Positions 35,594-43,724 of a stretch of DNA of 64,000 nt are shown one piece after another; the stretch's first letter is position 1, and each line of letters opens with the position of its first letter. Source of the DNA: Streptomyces barringtoniae (GTDB taxonomy: Bacteria > Actinomycetota > Actinomycetes > Streptomycetales > Streptomycetaceae); assembly GCF_020819595.1 (NCBI RefSeq), contig NZ_JAJHNP010000003.1, positions 372,001-436,000 on the forward strand. The letters are read 5' to 3'. The position numbers were made by a program, and so were the translations under genes. The notes beneath the pieces were generated by a model. That model saw only the letters and a program-made list of their open reading frames with translations. It was not told the DNA's origin and did no database searches.

Positions 35594-36748
35594 ATGAGGC
35601 CTCGGCTCAGGTCGGGTCCGCGGCAGCCGTTGCAGTCGGCACACGCTCTGCTGCTGCTCCCGATCCTGCTCATCCTGGTGATCACGGTGGTGGACATGCG
35701 TGCCCCCACCAACGTCCACCTCGGTCCGGCTCTGGTGATCGCGCCCGCGATCACCCCTTCCTTCGCCGGGCCCCGGACCACGGCGGCCGTCGGGGGGCTG
35801 GCGCTGGCCGCGCAGGTCCTCATCGGCTTCACCCACGGCGGGATCGGCACCCTGAACCACGTCGTGCAGATCATCACCCTCGCGGTGCTGACGGTGACGC
35901 TGGTGATCTACAGCGCCCTGCGGGAGCGCCGGCAGGCCCAGCTGGCCCAGGTCCGCACGGTCGCCGAGGCCGCGCAGCACGTGCTGATGTGGCCGCTGCC
36001 GGAGCAGATCGGCCCGCTGCGGATCGCCTCGCTGTACCTGGCGGCGGAGGACGAGGCTCAGATCGGCGGCGACCTGTACGCGGCGACCCGGTGCGACGAC
36101 TCGGTACGGGTCCTGATCGGCGATGTGCGCGGCAAGGGCCTGTCCGCGATCGGCGAGGCCGCGCTGCTGCTCGGCGCGTTCCGGGAGAGCGCGCACCGGC
36201 ACATGCCGCTCGCGGAGCTGGCCGCCCTGCTGGAGCAGAGTGTCATCCGTTACGCGGAGGAACTGGATCCGCCGGAGGAGGCGGGCGAGCGGTTCGCCAC
36301 CGCACTGCTCGTGGAGATCCCGGACCGGGATCAGGTGACCCGGATGACCAGCTGCGGCCATCCGCCGCCGCTGCTGCTGAGCCCCGGCCACGCCGTCACG
36401 GTCCCGAGCCTGCACCCGTCCCCGCCGCTCGGGGTGCACAGCGACTCGGAGCGCACGCTGGACGTGTTCTCCTTCGAGCCCGGTGACACCCTGCTCCTGT
36501 ACACCGACGGCGTGGTGGAGGCCCGGGACACCCGGGGCCGGTTCTATCCGCTCATCGAGCGGGTCGTGCGCTGGACCGACGACAGCCCCGAGGCGCTGAT
36601 GCACCATGTGCGGCGCGATCTGCTCGCCCATGTGGGCGGCCGACTGGGCGACGACGCCGCACTCATCGCACTGCACCGCACGGCCGTCGACCGCCGCCGC
36701 CACCACTACGGCCGGGCAGCCGACACGGACAGCCTCCGGCACGGGTGA
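35594..36748 (+). CDS. Membrane-anchored SpoIIE-type PP2C serine phosphatase
   Basis: The 384-residue protein has four membrane helices (about 17-34, 44-58, 64-80, 90-108) followed by a PP2C_SIM catalytic domain from about 140. The metal-binding Asp residues are Asp160 in QIGGDLYAA and Asp177 in IGDVRGKG, with TSCGHPPPLLL and LLYTDGVVEARD further on. Such phosphatases dephosphorylate anti-sigma-factor antagonists in partner-switching pathways. ATG 35594 precedes the first hydrophobic segment; the ribosome site (TAGGA) is weak. It stands alone, with no anti-sigma gene at its side. Confidence 0.88.
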   Translation: MRPRLRSGPRQPLQSAHALLLLPILLILVITVVDMRAPTNVHLGPALVIAPAITPSFAGPRTTAAVGGLALAAQVLIGFTHGGIGTLNHVVQIITLAVLTVTLVIYSALRERRQAQLAQVRTVAEAAQHVLMWPLPEQIGPLRIASLYLAAEDEAQIGGDLYAATRCDDSVRVLIGDVRGKGLSAIGEAALLLGAFRESAHRHMPLAELAALLEQSVIRYAEELDPPEEAGERFATALLVEIPDRDQVTRMTSCGHPPPLLLSPGHAVTVPSLHPSPPLGVHSDSERTLDVFSFEPGDTLLLYTDGVVEARDTRGRFYPLIERVVRWTDDSPEALMHHVRRDLLAHVGGRLGDDAALIALHRTAVDRRRHHYGRAADTDSLRHG

Positions 36749-36782
36749 GAGCGGGGGGCGTCGAGTGTCACGGCAGGCGTGA

Positions 36783-36806
36783 GCCCCGCCCCGAGTGGGG
36801 CGGGGC
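36783..36806. terminator. Terminator hairpin between convergent genes
   Basis: GCCCCGCCCC (36783-36792) pairs with GGGGCGGGGC (36797-36806) around a GAGT loop. It lies between the stops of the SpoIIE phosphatase gene (36748) and the opposing secreted-protein gene (36825), and is suited to act in both directions. Confidence 0.75.
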
Positions 36807-36824
36807 GGGGCCACACGCCCCCGG

Positions 36825-37325
36825 TCAGCGGACCGACTTGAGGCCGGTGATCTTCAGGGTCTTCAGGTCGGACTGGACGTCGATCCGGCTGACCTCGGCG
36901 TGCGGCCCGTCGCCCCAGGTCAGCGTGACCCTGCTGGTGGCGTGGCCGGCGCCGGAACCGGTGTAGGTCACCTTCCACTGCACCGGCACGTTCTGCGCGA
37001 AGAGGATGCCGTCGGCGTGCTCCTTCTTCTCGAAGGCGGCGACCTTCCTCTGCTCGGCGGCGGAGAGGTAGAAGGCACGCAGCGCCTTGGCGGCGGTGCC
37101 GGCGGAGTTGTCGTCGGTGGACCAGACGGCGTCGATGTAGGCGCCGTAGAAGTCGGCCACGTGCTGGGTGACGTTGCGCGGGTCGCCCTGGGCGGAGGAC
37201 ACGGCGGCGGCACGGGCGGTGCGGCTCGCGCCGGCGCCCGCGAGGGCGGGGGTCACGGCGGCCAGGGAGAGGCCGCCGGTGAGGGCGACCGCGGTGATCA
37301 GCGTCTTGCGGCTACGGATGGACAT
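36825..37325 (-). CDS. Small secreted protein of unknown function
   Basis: ATG 37325 is preferred over ATG 37334, because the GGGGGA site is then at a usable distance. The 166-residue product has a signal peptide (SIRSRKTLITAVALTGGLSLAA, cleavage near ALAGA). The mature part contains VADFYGAYIDAVWSTDD, LRAFYLSAAEQRKVAAFEKKEHADG and a beta-rich end (VQWKVTYTGSG, RVTLTWGDG, LKTLKITGLKSVR). The last part resembles a small NTF2-like or Ig-like fold, but I cannot name a family. Confidence 0.72.
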   Translation of the reverse strand: MSIRSRKTLITAVALTGGLSLAAVTPALAGAGASRTARAAAVSSAQGDPRNVTQHVADFYGAYIDAVWSTDDNSAGTAAKALRAFYLSAAEQRKVAAFEKKEHADGILFAQNVPVQWKVTYTGSGAGHATSRVTLTWGDGPHAEVSRIDVQSDLKTLKITGLKSVR

Positions 37326-37503
37326 AGGTCTCATTCCCCCGGTTTCGTTACGACCGGGCTGATCCCGGCCGTCGACGGCCTTTAAGACCTCATTTCCCTC
37401 GCGCCGGTTCCGCTTTCTCTCGGCTTTTTCCCACTCAGATCCCGGAACATGAGGCAGCCGGACGGTTGTGCCGAATTCCGGTCGCTTTTCCGCGCCCTTT
37501 CGG

Positions 37504-37989
37504 TCATTCCGCCTCGGGCGACCGAAGGGCGTGCGGTCCTTCGACGAGCCGGGCGAGGTTGTCGAGGGCCATGCGGGTGCCCCGTTCGTTGTCCTCGCGG
37601 GGGATGTCGTCGGGGATGCCCTCGTGCACGATCTCCACGTCCGTGCCGCCGGCGGCCGCGGTGAGCGTGGTGGTCATGGTCATCGTGCCGCGCACGGCGT
37701 CGTCTTCGGTCTCGAAGTCGAACACCTCCACCACCAGCGCGTCGGGCACGAGCCTGGCGAAACGGCCGGAGTAAGTGTCCGTGTGCCCGCCCGACTTGCC
37801 CGTGGCGGACGCGTCGTCGTAGGTCAGGGAGACCCGGAAGGTACCGCCCTCGCGTGCCTCGAAGGTGTGGACCTGGGCGGTCATACCGGCCGGGACCCGC
37901 CAGGCCGCGATCGCGTCGGCGTCGGTCAGGGCCCGGTAGACGGCGTGCGGGGGCGCCTGCACGCGCCGGGAGACTCGGGTGGCGTACAT
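37504..37989 (-). CDS. SRPBCC (AHSA1/polyketide-cyclase-like) domain protein
   Basis: The 161-residue protein has the START/SRPBCC helix-grip layout: VSRRVQAPPHAVYRALTDADAIAAWRVPAGM at the start, then GGTFRVSLTYDD and VEIVHEGIPDDIP, and a final helix (RMALDNLARLVEG). AHSA1-type proteins bind hydrophobic ligands or assist stress responses; the ligand here is unknown. It ends a minus-strand segment and lies 140 bp after the stop of the DUF574 methyltransferase, separated by a terminator. Confidence 0.85.
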   Translation of the reverse strand: MYATRVSRRVQAPPHAVYRALTDADAIAAWRVPAGMTAQVHTFEAREGGTFRVSLTYDDASATGKSGGHTDTYSGRFARLVPDALVVEVFDFETEDDAVRGTMTMTTTLTAAAGGTDVEIVHEGIPDDIPREDNERGTRMALDNLARLVEGPHALRSPEAE

Positions 37990-38041
37990 GGGCCCACGCT
38001 ATCGGGCGGGGAGCCGCCCGGCCCCCCGTACGGAAAAGGGC

Positions 38042-38080
38042 GGGGCCGGGGTCCGGGAGGTGGGTGCGGACCCCGGCCCC
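38042..38080. terminator. Terminator hairpin after the DUF574 methyltransferase
   Basis: GGGGCCGGGGTCCG (38042-38055) and CGGACCCCGGCCCC (38067-38080) form a perfect 14-pair stem with an 11-nt loop. It lies 50 bp beyond the minus-strand stop at 38130. Confidence 0.75.
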
Positions 38081-38129
38081 TGGTCTGTCGGGGCCCGGCG
38101 GTGACCGACCGGGCTCGCCGGCCGTCCTG

Positions 38130-38960
38130 TCAGGGCTTGCGGGCGACCGCGCCGTACATCGCGATGTCCTCGTCGCGGATGTTCCGCTCACCGGTTCCGT
38201 CGGGATGCCACTTGTGGACCTGCACGATGCCCGGCTCGACCAACTCGAGGCCGTCGAAGAACTCATGGGCCTCGTCGAGGGTGCGCAGCCGCATCGGCAT
38301 GTTGCGGGCCGCGTACTCGCGGGCGACCCGGCCCACCTCCTCGGGGGCGAACTCGGCGGTGCCGATGGACATCGCCAGATGGCTGCCGGACGGCAGCGGC
38401 TCCAACAGCCGGCGTACGACACCGACCGCGTCGTCCTCGTCGAGCATGAAGTGGACGATGGCGATGACGGTGAGCGCGACCGGCTTGTCCAGATCCAGGG
38501 TCTCGCGCAGTTCCGGGGCGTCCAGGATGGCCGCCGGGTCGCGGAAGTCGGCCTCGATGTACGAGGTACGGCCCTCGGGCGCGCTGGCCAGCAGGCCCTG
38601 GGAGAGGGTGAGGACGATCGGGTCGTTGTCGACGTAGACCACCCGGGACTCGGGCGCCACGGCCTGGGCGATCTCGTGCAGGTTGGGCGAGGTGGGGATG
38701 CCGGTGCCGATGTCCAGGAACTGGCGCATGCCCGCCTCCTCGGCGAGCCACCGCGCGGCGCGGTTCATCCAGTCGCGGTTGGCGCGCATGTGGACCGGGA
38801 GCGCGGGCCACTCCCGGGACATGGCGTCACCGGCCTCCTTGTCGGCCGGGTAGTAGTCCTTGCCGCCGAGGATGTAGTCGTAGATACGGGCGGAGTGGGC
38901 GTTCTCGGTGTCGATGCGGTCGGCCGGCCATCCGTTGTCGGGCAACGCCGTGTCTCCCAT
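38130..38960 (-). CDS. SAM-dependent methyltransferase, DUF574 family (first copy)
   Basis: The 276-residue protein starts with the family hallmark RIDTENAHSARIYDYILGGKDYYPADK. It has the SAM-binding loop FLDIGTGIPTSPNLHEIAQ, then RVVYVDNDPIVL and the ending AMYGAVARKP. DUF574 proteins are abundant in Streptomyces and are often found beside XRE-DUF5753 regulators; their methyl acceptor is not established. The XRE-DUF5753 gene at 38998 is directly upstream, 37 bp away, on the same strand, so the two probably form an operon. Confidence 0.9.
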   Translation of the reverse strand: MGDTALPDNGWPADRIDTENAHSARIYDYILGGKDYYPADKEAGDAMSREWPALPVHMRANRDWMNRAARWLAEEAGMRQFLDIGTGIPTSPNLHEIAQAVAPESRVVYVDNDPIVLTLSQGLLASAPEGRTSYIEADFRDPAAILDAPELRETLDLDKPVALTVIAIVHFMLDEDDAVGVVRRLLEPLPSGSHLAMSIGTAEFAPEEVGRVAREYAARNMPMRLRTLDEAHEFFDGLELVEPGIVQVHKWHPDGTGERNIRDEDIAMYGAVARKP

Positions 38961-38997
38961 TCGGGTCGGGGGCGGGGGCTTGCGTACGGGCGGTTCG

Positions 38998-39873
38998 TCA
39001 CAGCTCCTTGCGGATCGCGCCGAGGAGGGCCTCGGTCTTCCGGGCGGGCGCGGCCTGGGCGCCGAGCCGGTCCAGCGCCTCCCGGTACACCACGACGTCG
39101 TCCGCCTTGTCCAGGTAGACGGCCCCGACCAGGCCGCTGAGGTACACGACGTCGGGCAGTTCGCGGGCCCGGAACCGGAAGAGGTGGTAGGCGCCGGCCC
39201 GCATCGCCGGGTGCGGGCCGTGGGCGAACGGCATGAGCTGCAGGGTCACATGGGCCAGCCGGTTCGCCTCGACGAGGTGGTCGATCTGCGCCCGCATCAC
39301 CTTGGGCCCGCCGACCGGCCAGCGCAGCACCGTCTCGTCCATCACCACCCACACCCGCGGCGGCGCCTCGCGGGCCAGCAGTTCCTGGCGGCGCATGCGC
39401 AGCGCGACCCGGCGTTCGGTGGCCTCGGCGGAGGCGTGCGGGTTCTCGGCGCCGAGCAGCGCCCGGGCGTAGTCCTCCGTCTGCAACAGGCCGTGCACGA
39501 ACTGGTTCTCGTAGGCGCGGATCTGCAACGCGGCCTGTTCCAGGCTGAGATACGCGGCGAACCAGTCGGGCATCACATCGCGGTAGGTGTGCCACCAGCC
39601 GCGTTTGTTGGCCTCGCGCACGGACTTCAGGAAGGTGTCGATCTCGTCCTGGTCGGTGACGCCGTAGACCTGGAGCAGCTTCTCGGCGTCCGCGAGGCGC
39701 AGCCGGGCCACCTTGGCGGCCTCCATGCGGCGGATGGTGGAGTGGCTGACGCCGATGGCGGCGCCCGCCTCGGCGTAGCCGAGGCCGGCCCGGGTGCGCA
39801 GCTCCTCCAGTTGCCGGCCGAGGATCATGCGCAGGACGGAGGGGGCGCCTCCCCAGTCGGTCTCCGCGGTCAC
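38998..39873 (-). CDS. XRE-family DNA-binding regulator with DUF5753
   Basis: The 291-residue protein has an N-terminal helix-turn-helix (RMILGRQLEELRTRAGL, then AGAAIGVSHSTIRRMEAAK) and a C-terminal DUF5753 domain (IRAYENQFVHGLLQTEDYARALL, RRQELLAREAPP, LPDVVYLSGLVGAVYLD). Relatives include WhiJ-like regulators of Streptomyces development and antibiotic production, which typically pair with DUF397 peptides or HATPase proteins. GTG 39873 is preferred; GTG 39882 in the same frame is possible. The divergent gene encodes a HATPase protein, as is usual for this family. No DUF397 gene was seen. Confidence 0.9.
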   Translation of the reverse strand: MTAETDWGGAPSVLRMILGRQLEELRTRAGLGYAEAGAAIGVSHSTIRRMEAAKVARLRLADAEKLLQVYGVTDQDEIDTFLKSVREANKRGWWHTYRDVMPDWFAAYLSLEQAALQIRAYENQFVHGLLQTEDYARALLGAENPHASAEATERRVALRMRRQELLAREAPPRVWVVMDETVLRWPVGGPKVMRAQIDHLVEANRLAHVTLQLMPFAHGPHPAMRAGAYHLFRFRARELPDVVYLSGLVGAVYLDKADDVVVYREALDRLGAQAAPARKTEALLGAIRKEL

Positions 39874-40175
39874 GCCCCACACCCCCTCACCAGGTCATTG
39901 GGACACCCTCGCGCACGATCGCTGTCCGGGCCCATTCGATCACGTTCCGGCCGAAGCAGCATGCACTTCGCCACTTGCAAATTTCAACTTGCCGGTTGCG
40001 GGGCGTCATTGGCGGGTGCCACAGTGGAACCACTGCTCCGGCCGACCCAAGGAGCAGGCGCCGCGGCAGGGTTGGGGGAGACCGGGCCGCACCACGGCCT
40101 CGTGGGAGGCGTGTCGTCTGCTGCGCGCGGTCGGCCGGTACCCCCCACGCGAGGCCGGACGAAAGGCGCACGGCG
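39874..40175. other. Divergent promoter region of the regulator/ATPase pair
   Basis: The 302 bp contain one patch of low GC (39960-40000) with direct repeats, listed separately, and otherwise G/C-rich sequence. The true start of the ATPase gene is uncertain, so part of this region may be coding. Confidence 0.45.
39973..39992. promoter_or_regulatory. Low-GC direct-repeat box, candidate regulator binding site
   Basis: ACTTGC occurs at 39973-39978 and 39987-39992, 14 bp apart, flanking the dyad TTGCAAATTTCAA. The A/T content is far above the surroundings. Boxes of the TTGCAAATTTGCAA kind are, to my memory, frequent between XRE-DUF5753 and ATPase genes in Streptomyces, so the divergent regulator probably binds here. 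Confidence 0.45.
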
Positions 40176-41432
40176 ATGGCTCCGCCCTCCCTTCCCCAGC
40201 CGCTCCACCACCCGCCCGAGCGCCGGAGCCCCGCCCGACCACCCCTGCCCACCGCCCCATCGCGCCTGCCGGCGCTACCCCGTCAGCCCTGGTCCGAGCC
40301 CTGTCCGGACCGGCCCCCCGCTTCCGTACAGCACCCGCACCGCTCCCCCACCCCCGCGGACCGCCCACACCCGACACCGGACAACGCGAGCCGGTCGCAC
40401 CGGGCTCCGGGCAGCGCGGACCGTCCGAACCCGGCGCCGGACTGCTCCGACCACCCGCGCCCACCCCTGGACGGCGCAATCCAGCCGAACCGCAGCCCGA
40501 ACGGCGCAGACCAAGCACGCCACACCCCGGAGCGCGCGAGCCGGTCAAACCAGGCCCAGAACCGGCCAGACCACCCGCACCACGCATCGGAACAACGAGA
40601 CGGGCCGACAGACGCCACAGACAAACCGGGCCCCCGCACGGACACGGCGGACACCCCGCGCCCACCCCTGGACGGCGCAATCCAGCCGAACCGCAGCCCG
40701 AACGGCGCAGACCAGGCACACCACACCCCGGAGCGGGCGAGCCGGTCAAACCAGGCCCAGAACCGGCCAGACCACCCGCACCACGCATCGGAACAACGAG
40801 ACGGGCCGACGGACGCCACGGACACCCCGCGCCGAGCCTCGGCCGCCGCCGCGGAGCACCCACGCCCGGCCTCGGACGACACCGGGGACCGCCCCCGCCC
40901 CGGTCCGGACGCCCTGGCTCCTGCATGCCGACCGCCGGTCCCCGCCGGCGGCCCGAGACCACCCGGAGGCGGGCATCTCGGTCGACTCCCTGGGCCCCTC
41001 GGCCCCGACCGGCCCGCCTCCGGGGACCCGCTCCCCCGCTCCGCCGCCGCCTTCGAGCTGGCCGCCCAGCCGGAGGCCGTCGGCACGGCCCGGCGTGTCG
41101 TGCAGGACCTGCTGACCTGCTGGGGCGTGCCGGACGGCCCCCGGGACGAGGCGATCCTGGTGACCTCGGAGCTGGTCACGAACGCCCTCGTGCACGCGGC
41201 CGGTGAACGGATCGCCTGCCGGGTGCACGGCACGGCGGACCGAATACGGATCGAGGTCGAGGACCAGGACGGCGGCCCCACGCTGCCGGCGGCGCGCCGC
41301 CCGGGACCCGACGACCAGCACGGACGCGGGCTCTTCCTGGTCGACGCGCTGAGCCTCGACTGGGGCGTGACGCCGGTGTCCGGCGGGGCCGCCCGGGTCG
41401 TCTGGGCGGAGCTGCCGTACGACGACGGCTGA
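40176..41432 (+). CDS. HATPase_c (anti-sigma-like kinase) protein with long repetitive N-terminus
   Basis: The C-terminal 130 residues are a GHKL ATPase of the RsbW-like type used by Streptomyces regulators: FELAAQPEAVGTARRVVQDLL, ILVTSELVTNALVHAAG with the N-box Asn, RIEVEDQDGG and HGRGLFLVDALSLDWG. Upstream lie some 290 residues rich in Pro, Arg, His and Asn. These include a 67-residue unit present twice (NRSPNGADQ, HTPERASRSNQAQNR, HHASEQRDGPTDATD). ATG 40176 has GAAAGGCG before it, but a start nearer to the ATPase, after the repeats, is possible, as typical relatives are only 130-170 residues long. The XRE-DUF5753 gene is divergent. Confidence 0.7.
   Translation: MAPPSLPQPLHHPPERRSPARPPLPTAPSRLPALPRQPWSEPCPDRPPASVQHPHRSPTPADRPHPTPDNASRSHRAPGSADRPNPAPDCSDHPRPPLDGAIQPNRSPNGADQARHTPERASRSNQAQNRPDHPHHASEQRDGPTDATDKPGPRTDTADTPRPPLDGAIQPNRSPNGADQAHHTPERASRSNQAQNRPDHPHHASEQRDGPTDATDTPRRASAAAAEHPRPASDDTGDRPRPGPDALAPACRPPVPAGGPRPPGGGHLGRLPGPLGPDRPASGDPLPRSAAAFELAAQPEAVGTARRVVQDLLTCWGVPDGPRDEAILVTSELVTNALVHAAGERIACRVHGTADRIRIEVEDQDGGPTLPAARRPGPDDQHGRGLFLVDALSLDWGVTPVSGGAARVVWAELPYDDG
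40454..40822. repeat. Two near-identical 165-bp direct repeats, 201-bp period
   Basis: The block at about 40454-40620 recurs at 40655-40821 with about six mismatches. Both begin CGCGCCCACCCCTGGACGG and contain GGAACAACGAGACGGGCCG. The period is 201 bp, or 67 codons, so the reading frame of the ATPase protein is kept through both copies. Confidence 0.85.
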
Positions 41433-41497
41433 CGCCACGCCCGCCGCTCCCCACTCGACCACCAACGGATGATCCCCCACCAGTCCGAAGGATGCCC

Positions 41498-41614
41498 ATG
41501 CACCTCATCGCCACCGCCACCGCTCCCGCCCCGGCCCCGGCCCCGGCCCCGGCGGCCGACCCCTCCTGGACCCGCACCCGCCCCAAGCCGGGCTCCCAGG
41601 AACAAGCCGACTGA
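41498..41614 (+). CDS. Candidate 38-residue peptide with Ala-Pro repeat
   Basis: ATG 41498 has GAAGGA five to six bases upstream and begins 66 bp after the ATPase stop. The product starts MHLIATATAPAPAPAPAP, continues AADPSWTRTRPK and ends GSQEQAD. The hydrophobic start is too short for a normal signal peptide. The (AP)n stretch arises from GCCCCG repeats. It might be a real small protein or a chance frame; its ribosome site and its place in the signalling locus are the only support. Confidence 0.4.
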   Translation: MHLIATATAPAPAPAPAPAADPSWTRTRPKPGSQEQAD

Positions 41615-41618
41615 CCTC

Positions 41619-41660
41619 GGCACTGGCACTGGCACTGGCACTGGCACTGGCACTGGCACC
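41619..41660. repeat. Hexanucleotide repeat (GGCACT)6 plus one variant
   Basis: Six exact copies of GGCACT followed by GGCACC run from 41619 to 41660, four bases after the candidate peptide stop. The array is prone to slippage. In one frame it reads Gly-Thr repeats, but no gene there is credible. Confidence 0.9.
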
Positions 41661-41856
41661 AAGCCGACCTCACCACCCCGCCGCTCCACTCCCCACGACT
41701 GCCCACCCGCACGTCCCGAAACCACCCCCACGCACACCCCGCCCGCCCCCGAACCCCGGTACATTCGCCGCCGGTGCGGGTGTTCCGCATCCGTCGGGGC
41801 TCGGCGACCGTACGGGTTCCGGGGTCGTCGTGCGAGCCGTTCCCTCGGGGGTGTGC

Positions 41857-42522
41857 ATGGTCTGGTCGGTGATCCGCCGGAGGCAGGCCGCCACGGCCGG
41901 GCTTCCCGTGCCCGGTCGGTGCGGGCCCGCGGCGGGCCGGCATGTCCTGGCCACCGAGCGGCTGTTGCTGTTCACGCCCCGCACCCGGCTGGACGTGGCG
42001 GCGGCCCTCGCCGCCTGCGCCGATGCAGAGGCGCAGCGCTGGCTCGGCACCCAGGCGGACCAGGTGCTGCCCGACCTCGGTACCCGCAAGGCCCTGCTCG
42101 CCTGGCGGCCGGCCGGCGACGACGGCCGCCGGGTGCCCCGGAAGCTGGCCCAGCCGTACGCACCCGGCCCGGACGATCCCTTGCTGCTCGTGTGTGTGCG
42201 CAGGTCGGATCTCGGCTATGCCGGCGCCCTCGAACTGGAGCACCGCACGGGCGAGATGGGCGGCTGGCTGGCACCGGCCTGCCGCGGCCAGGGCCTGGGC
42301 GCGGAGCTGTTCCGCGCGGGCGCCGCTCTCGCGCACACCCATGCCGGACTGAGCACGGTCCGGGCGGGTGCGGAGCCCGGGAACACCGCGAGCCGGCGGG
42401 CCCTGGCCCGGGCCGGCTTCGTACCGGACGAGGGACCGCCCCGGCACACCCTGCCCGACGGCCGTGTGGTCGAGGCCGTCTGGCACCGCCACGACAGCGC
42501 GGCGGCCTCCCGCTGCCGCTGA
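41857..42522 (+). CDS. GNAT N-acetyltransferase (RimJ/RimL type)
   Basis: The 221-residue protein shows the GNAT fold: VLATERLLLFTPRTRLDVAAAL at the start, the central strands LVCVRRSDLGYAGALELE, and the acetyl-CoA loop LAPACRGQGLGAELFRAGAA, then AGAEPGNTASRRALARAGF. The last motif is typical of RimJ/RimL-like enzymes that acetylate protein N-termini or small amines. ATG 41857 is a guess; GTG 41830 in the same frame is equally possible. It is 44 bp before the second DUF574 methyltransferase and probably cotranscribed with it. Confidence 0.8.
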   Translation: MVWSVIRRRQAATAGLPVPGRCGPAAGRHVLATERLLLFTPRTRLDVAAALAACADAEAQRWLGTQADQVLPDLGTRKALLAWRPAGDDGRRVPRKLAQPYAPGPDDPLLLVCVRRSDLGYAGALELEHRTGEMGGWLAPACRGQGLGAELFRAGAALAHTHAGLSTVRAGAEPGNTASRRALARAGFVPDEGPPRHTLPDGRVVEAVWHRHDSAAASRCR

Positions 42523-42566
42523 CGACCACCCGATCACCCCCCACCCTTCACGGAGAGCCGACCGAC

Positions 42567-43364
42567 GTGACAGACACCGGATTCAGCCCGGAGCGGATCG
42601 ACACCGGCAAGCCGCACTCGGCGCGGATGTACGACTGGTTCCTGGACGGCAAGGACCACTACGCCGTCGACGCCGAGGCCGCGAGCAAGGTGCTGGAGCT
42701 CTTCCCGGGCGCCAAGGACGCGGCCTGGGCCAACCGCGAGTTCATGCACCGGGCCGCCCGGTTCGTCGCCCGCCACGGAGTGGACCAGTTCCTGGACGTG
42801 GGCACCGGGATACCCACCGAGCCGAACCTGCACCAGGTCGTCCAGGAGGTCACCCCGAGCGCCCGGGTGGTGTATGTCGACAACGACCCGATCGTGCTGC
42901 GGCACGCCGAAGCCCTGCTCCAGGGCAGGCCCGAGGGCCGTACCGCCTATCTGCACGCCGATGTCCGCGAGCCGGAACGGATCGTGGCGTACGCCCGGGA
43001 ACATCTCGACCTCGGCCGGCCCGTGGGCCTGTCGCTGATCGCGCTGCTGCCGTTCCTCACCGACGAGCAGGATCCCCACGGTGTCGTCCGCACCCTGCTG
43101 GAGCCGCTGCCGTCCGGCAGTTTTCTGACGCTCTCCCACGCCGGCGCCGAGTTCGACCCGGAGGTCTGGGAGCGGATCGCGGCCGTGTACCGCGCCGGTG
43201 GCACACAGGTACGGGCGCGCTCGCACGCCGAGGTGAGCCGGTTCTTCGACGGCCTGGACCTGTGCGAGCCGGGCGTCGTACCGGCCACGCGCTGGCACGC
43301 CGAGCCGGGGATGCGGGTCCTTCAGGAGCAGCCGGTGTATGCCGGGGTGGCACGCAAACCCTGA
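42567..43364 (+). CDS. SAM-dependent methyltransferase, DUF574 family (second copy)
   Basis: GTG 42567 follows a GGAGAG site. The 265-residue protein is a close relative of the gene at 38130: RIDTGKPHSARMYDWFLDGKD, FLDVGTGIPTEPNLHQVVQ, RVVYVDNDPIVL and YAGVARKP. Both copies flank the XRE/ATPase pair in opposite orientation, which suggests duplication followed by divergence. The methyl acceptor is unknown. Confidence 0.9.
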   Translation: MTDTGFSPERIDTGKPHSARMYDWFLDGKDHYAVDAEAASKVLELFPGAKDAAWANREFMHRAARFVARHGVDQFLDVGTGIPTEPNLHQVVQEVTPSARVVYVDNDPIVLRHAEALLQGRPEGRTAYLHADVREPERIVAYAREHLDLGRPVGLSLIALLPFLTDEQDPHGVVRTLLEPLPSGSFLTLSHAGAEFDPEVWERIAAVYRAGGTQVRARSHAEVSRFFDGLDLCEPGVVPATRWHAEPGMRVLQEQPVYAGVARKP

Positions 43365-43411
43365 GGCCGCTCACCGCGCCCCCGGTGGCGGCACCCCACC
43401 CTGTGCGAGGT

Positions 43412-43681
43412 TCAGTCCCAGTCGCCGGCTCGCGTGTGGGTCTCCAACGCCTCGGCGGCGGTGCGCAGTTGCTCCGCCGCCGTGGTGCAGGCGGCGGCCT
43501 GCTGCTCGAGGGCGGGGCGGCTCCAGCCGGGCGCCGCCGGGCAGCCGCTCAGGGTGGCCGCGGTGGCGAGCAGCTGGCGGGCGTAGCCGTCCATGAGGTC
43601 GGCGTCGGCCCGCAAGGTGCCGGTGTGCGCGAGGAGTTCGTCGGCCGAGGCCGTGGTCGCTCGGGGGGACTCGGTCACCAT
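43412..43681 (-). CDS. Small helical protein, possible WXG100-like partner
   Basis: ATG 43681 has GGGAG upstream. The 89-residue protein is predicted to be two long helices (ADELLAHTGTLRADADLMDGYARQLLATAATL and ALEQQAAACTTAAEQLRTAAEALETHTRA) joined by a Gly-Pro turn with one Trp (CPAAPGWSRP). Size and hairpin shape recall WXG100/ESX-type proteins, but the strict WxG is missing (GW only). It lies 43 bp behind the hydrolase-ADC fusion gene on the same strand, so they are likely one operon. Function unknown. Confidence 0.65.
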   Translation of the reverse strand: MVTESPRATTASADELLAHTGTLRADADLMDGYARQLLATAATLSGCPAAPGWSRPALEQQAAACTTAAEQLRTAAEALETHTRAGDWD

Positions 43682-43724
43682 GGCGGCTCCCACTCGACTG
43701 GGGCAGAGGCAGGGGCAGGGGGCG

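Noticed and set aside
40454..40822. CRISPR-like array
   Set aside because: Only two long copies exist, and they are in frame with a coding sequence; there are no spacers of uniform length and no cas genes.
40006..40962. Gly/Arg-rich minus-strand ORF over the direct repeats
   Set aside because: Low-complexity composition and no homology; the plus frame ends in a genuine HATPase domain.
38908..41115. 735-codon plus-strand ORF crossing the regulator gene
   Set aside because: The first half is antisense to the XRE-DUF5753 regulator, and the rest is an alternative frame of the repeat region; no domain is found.
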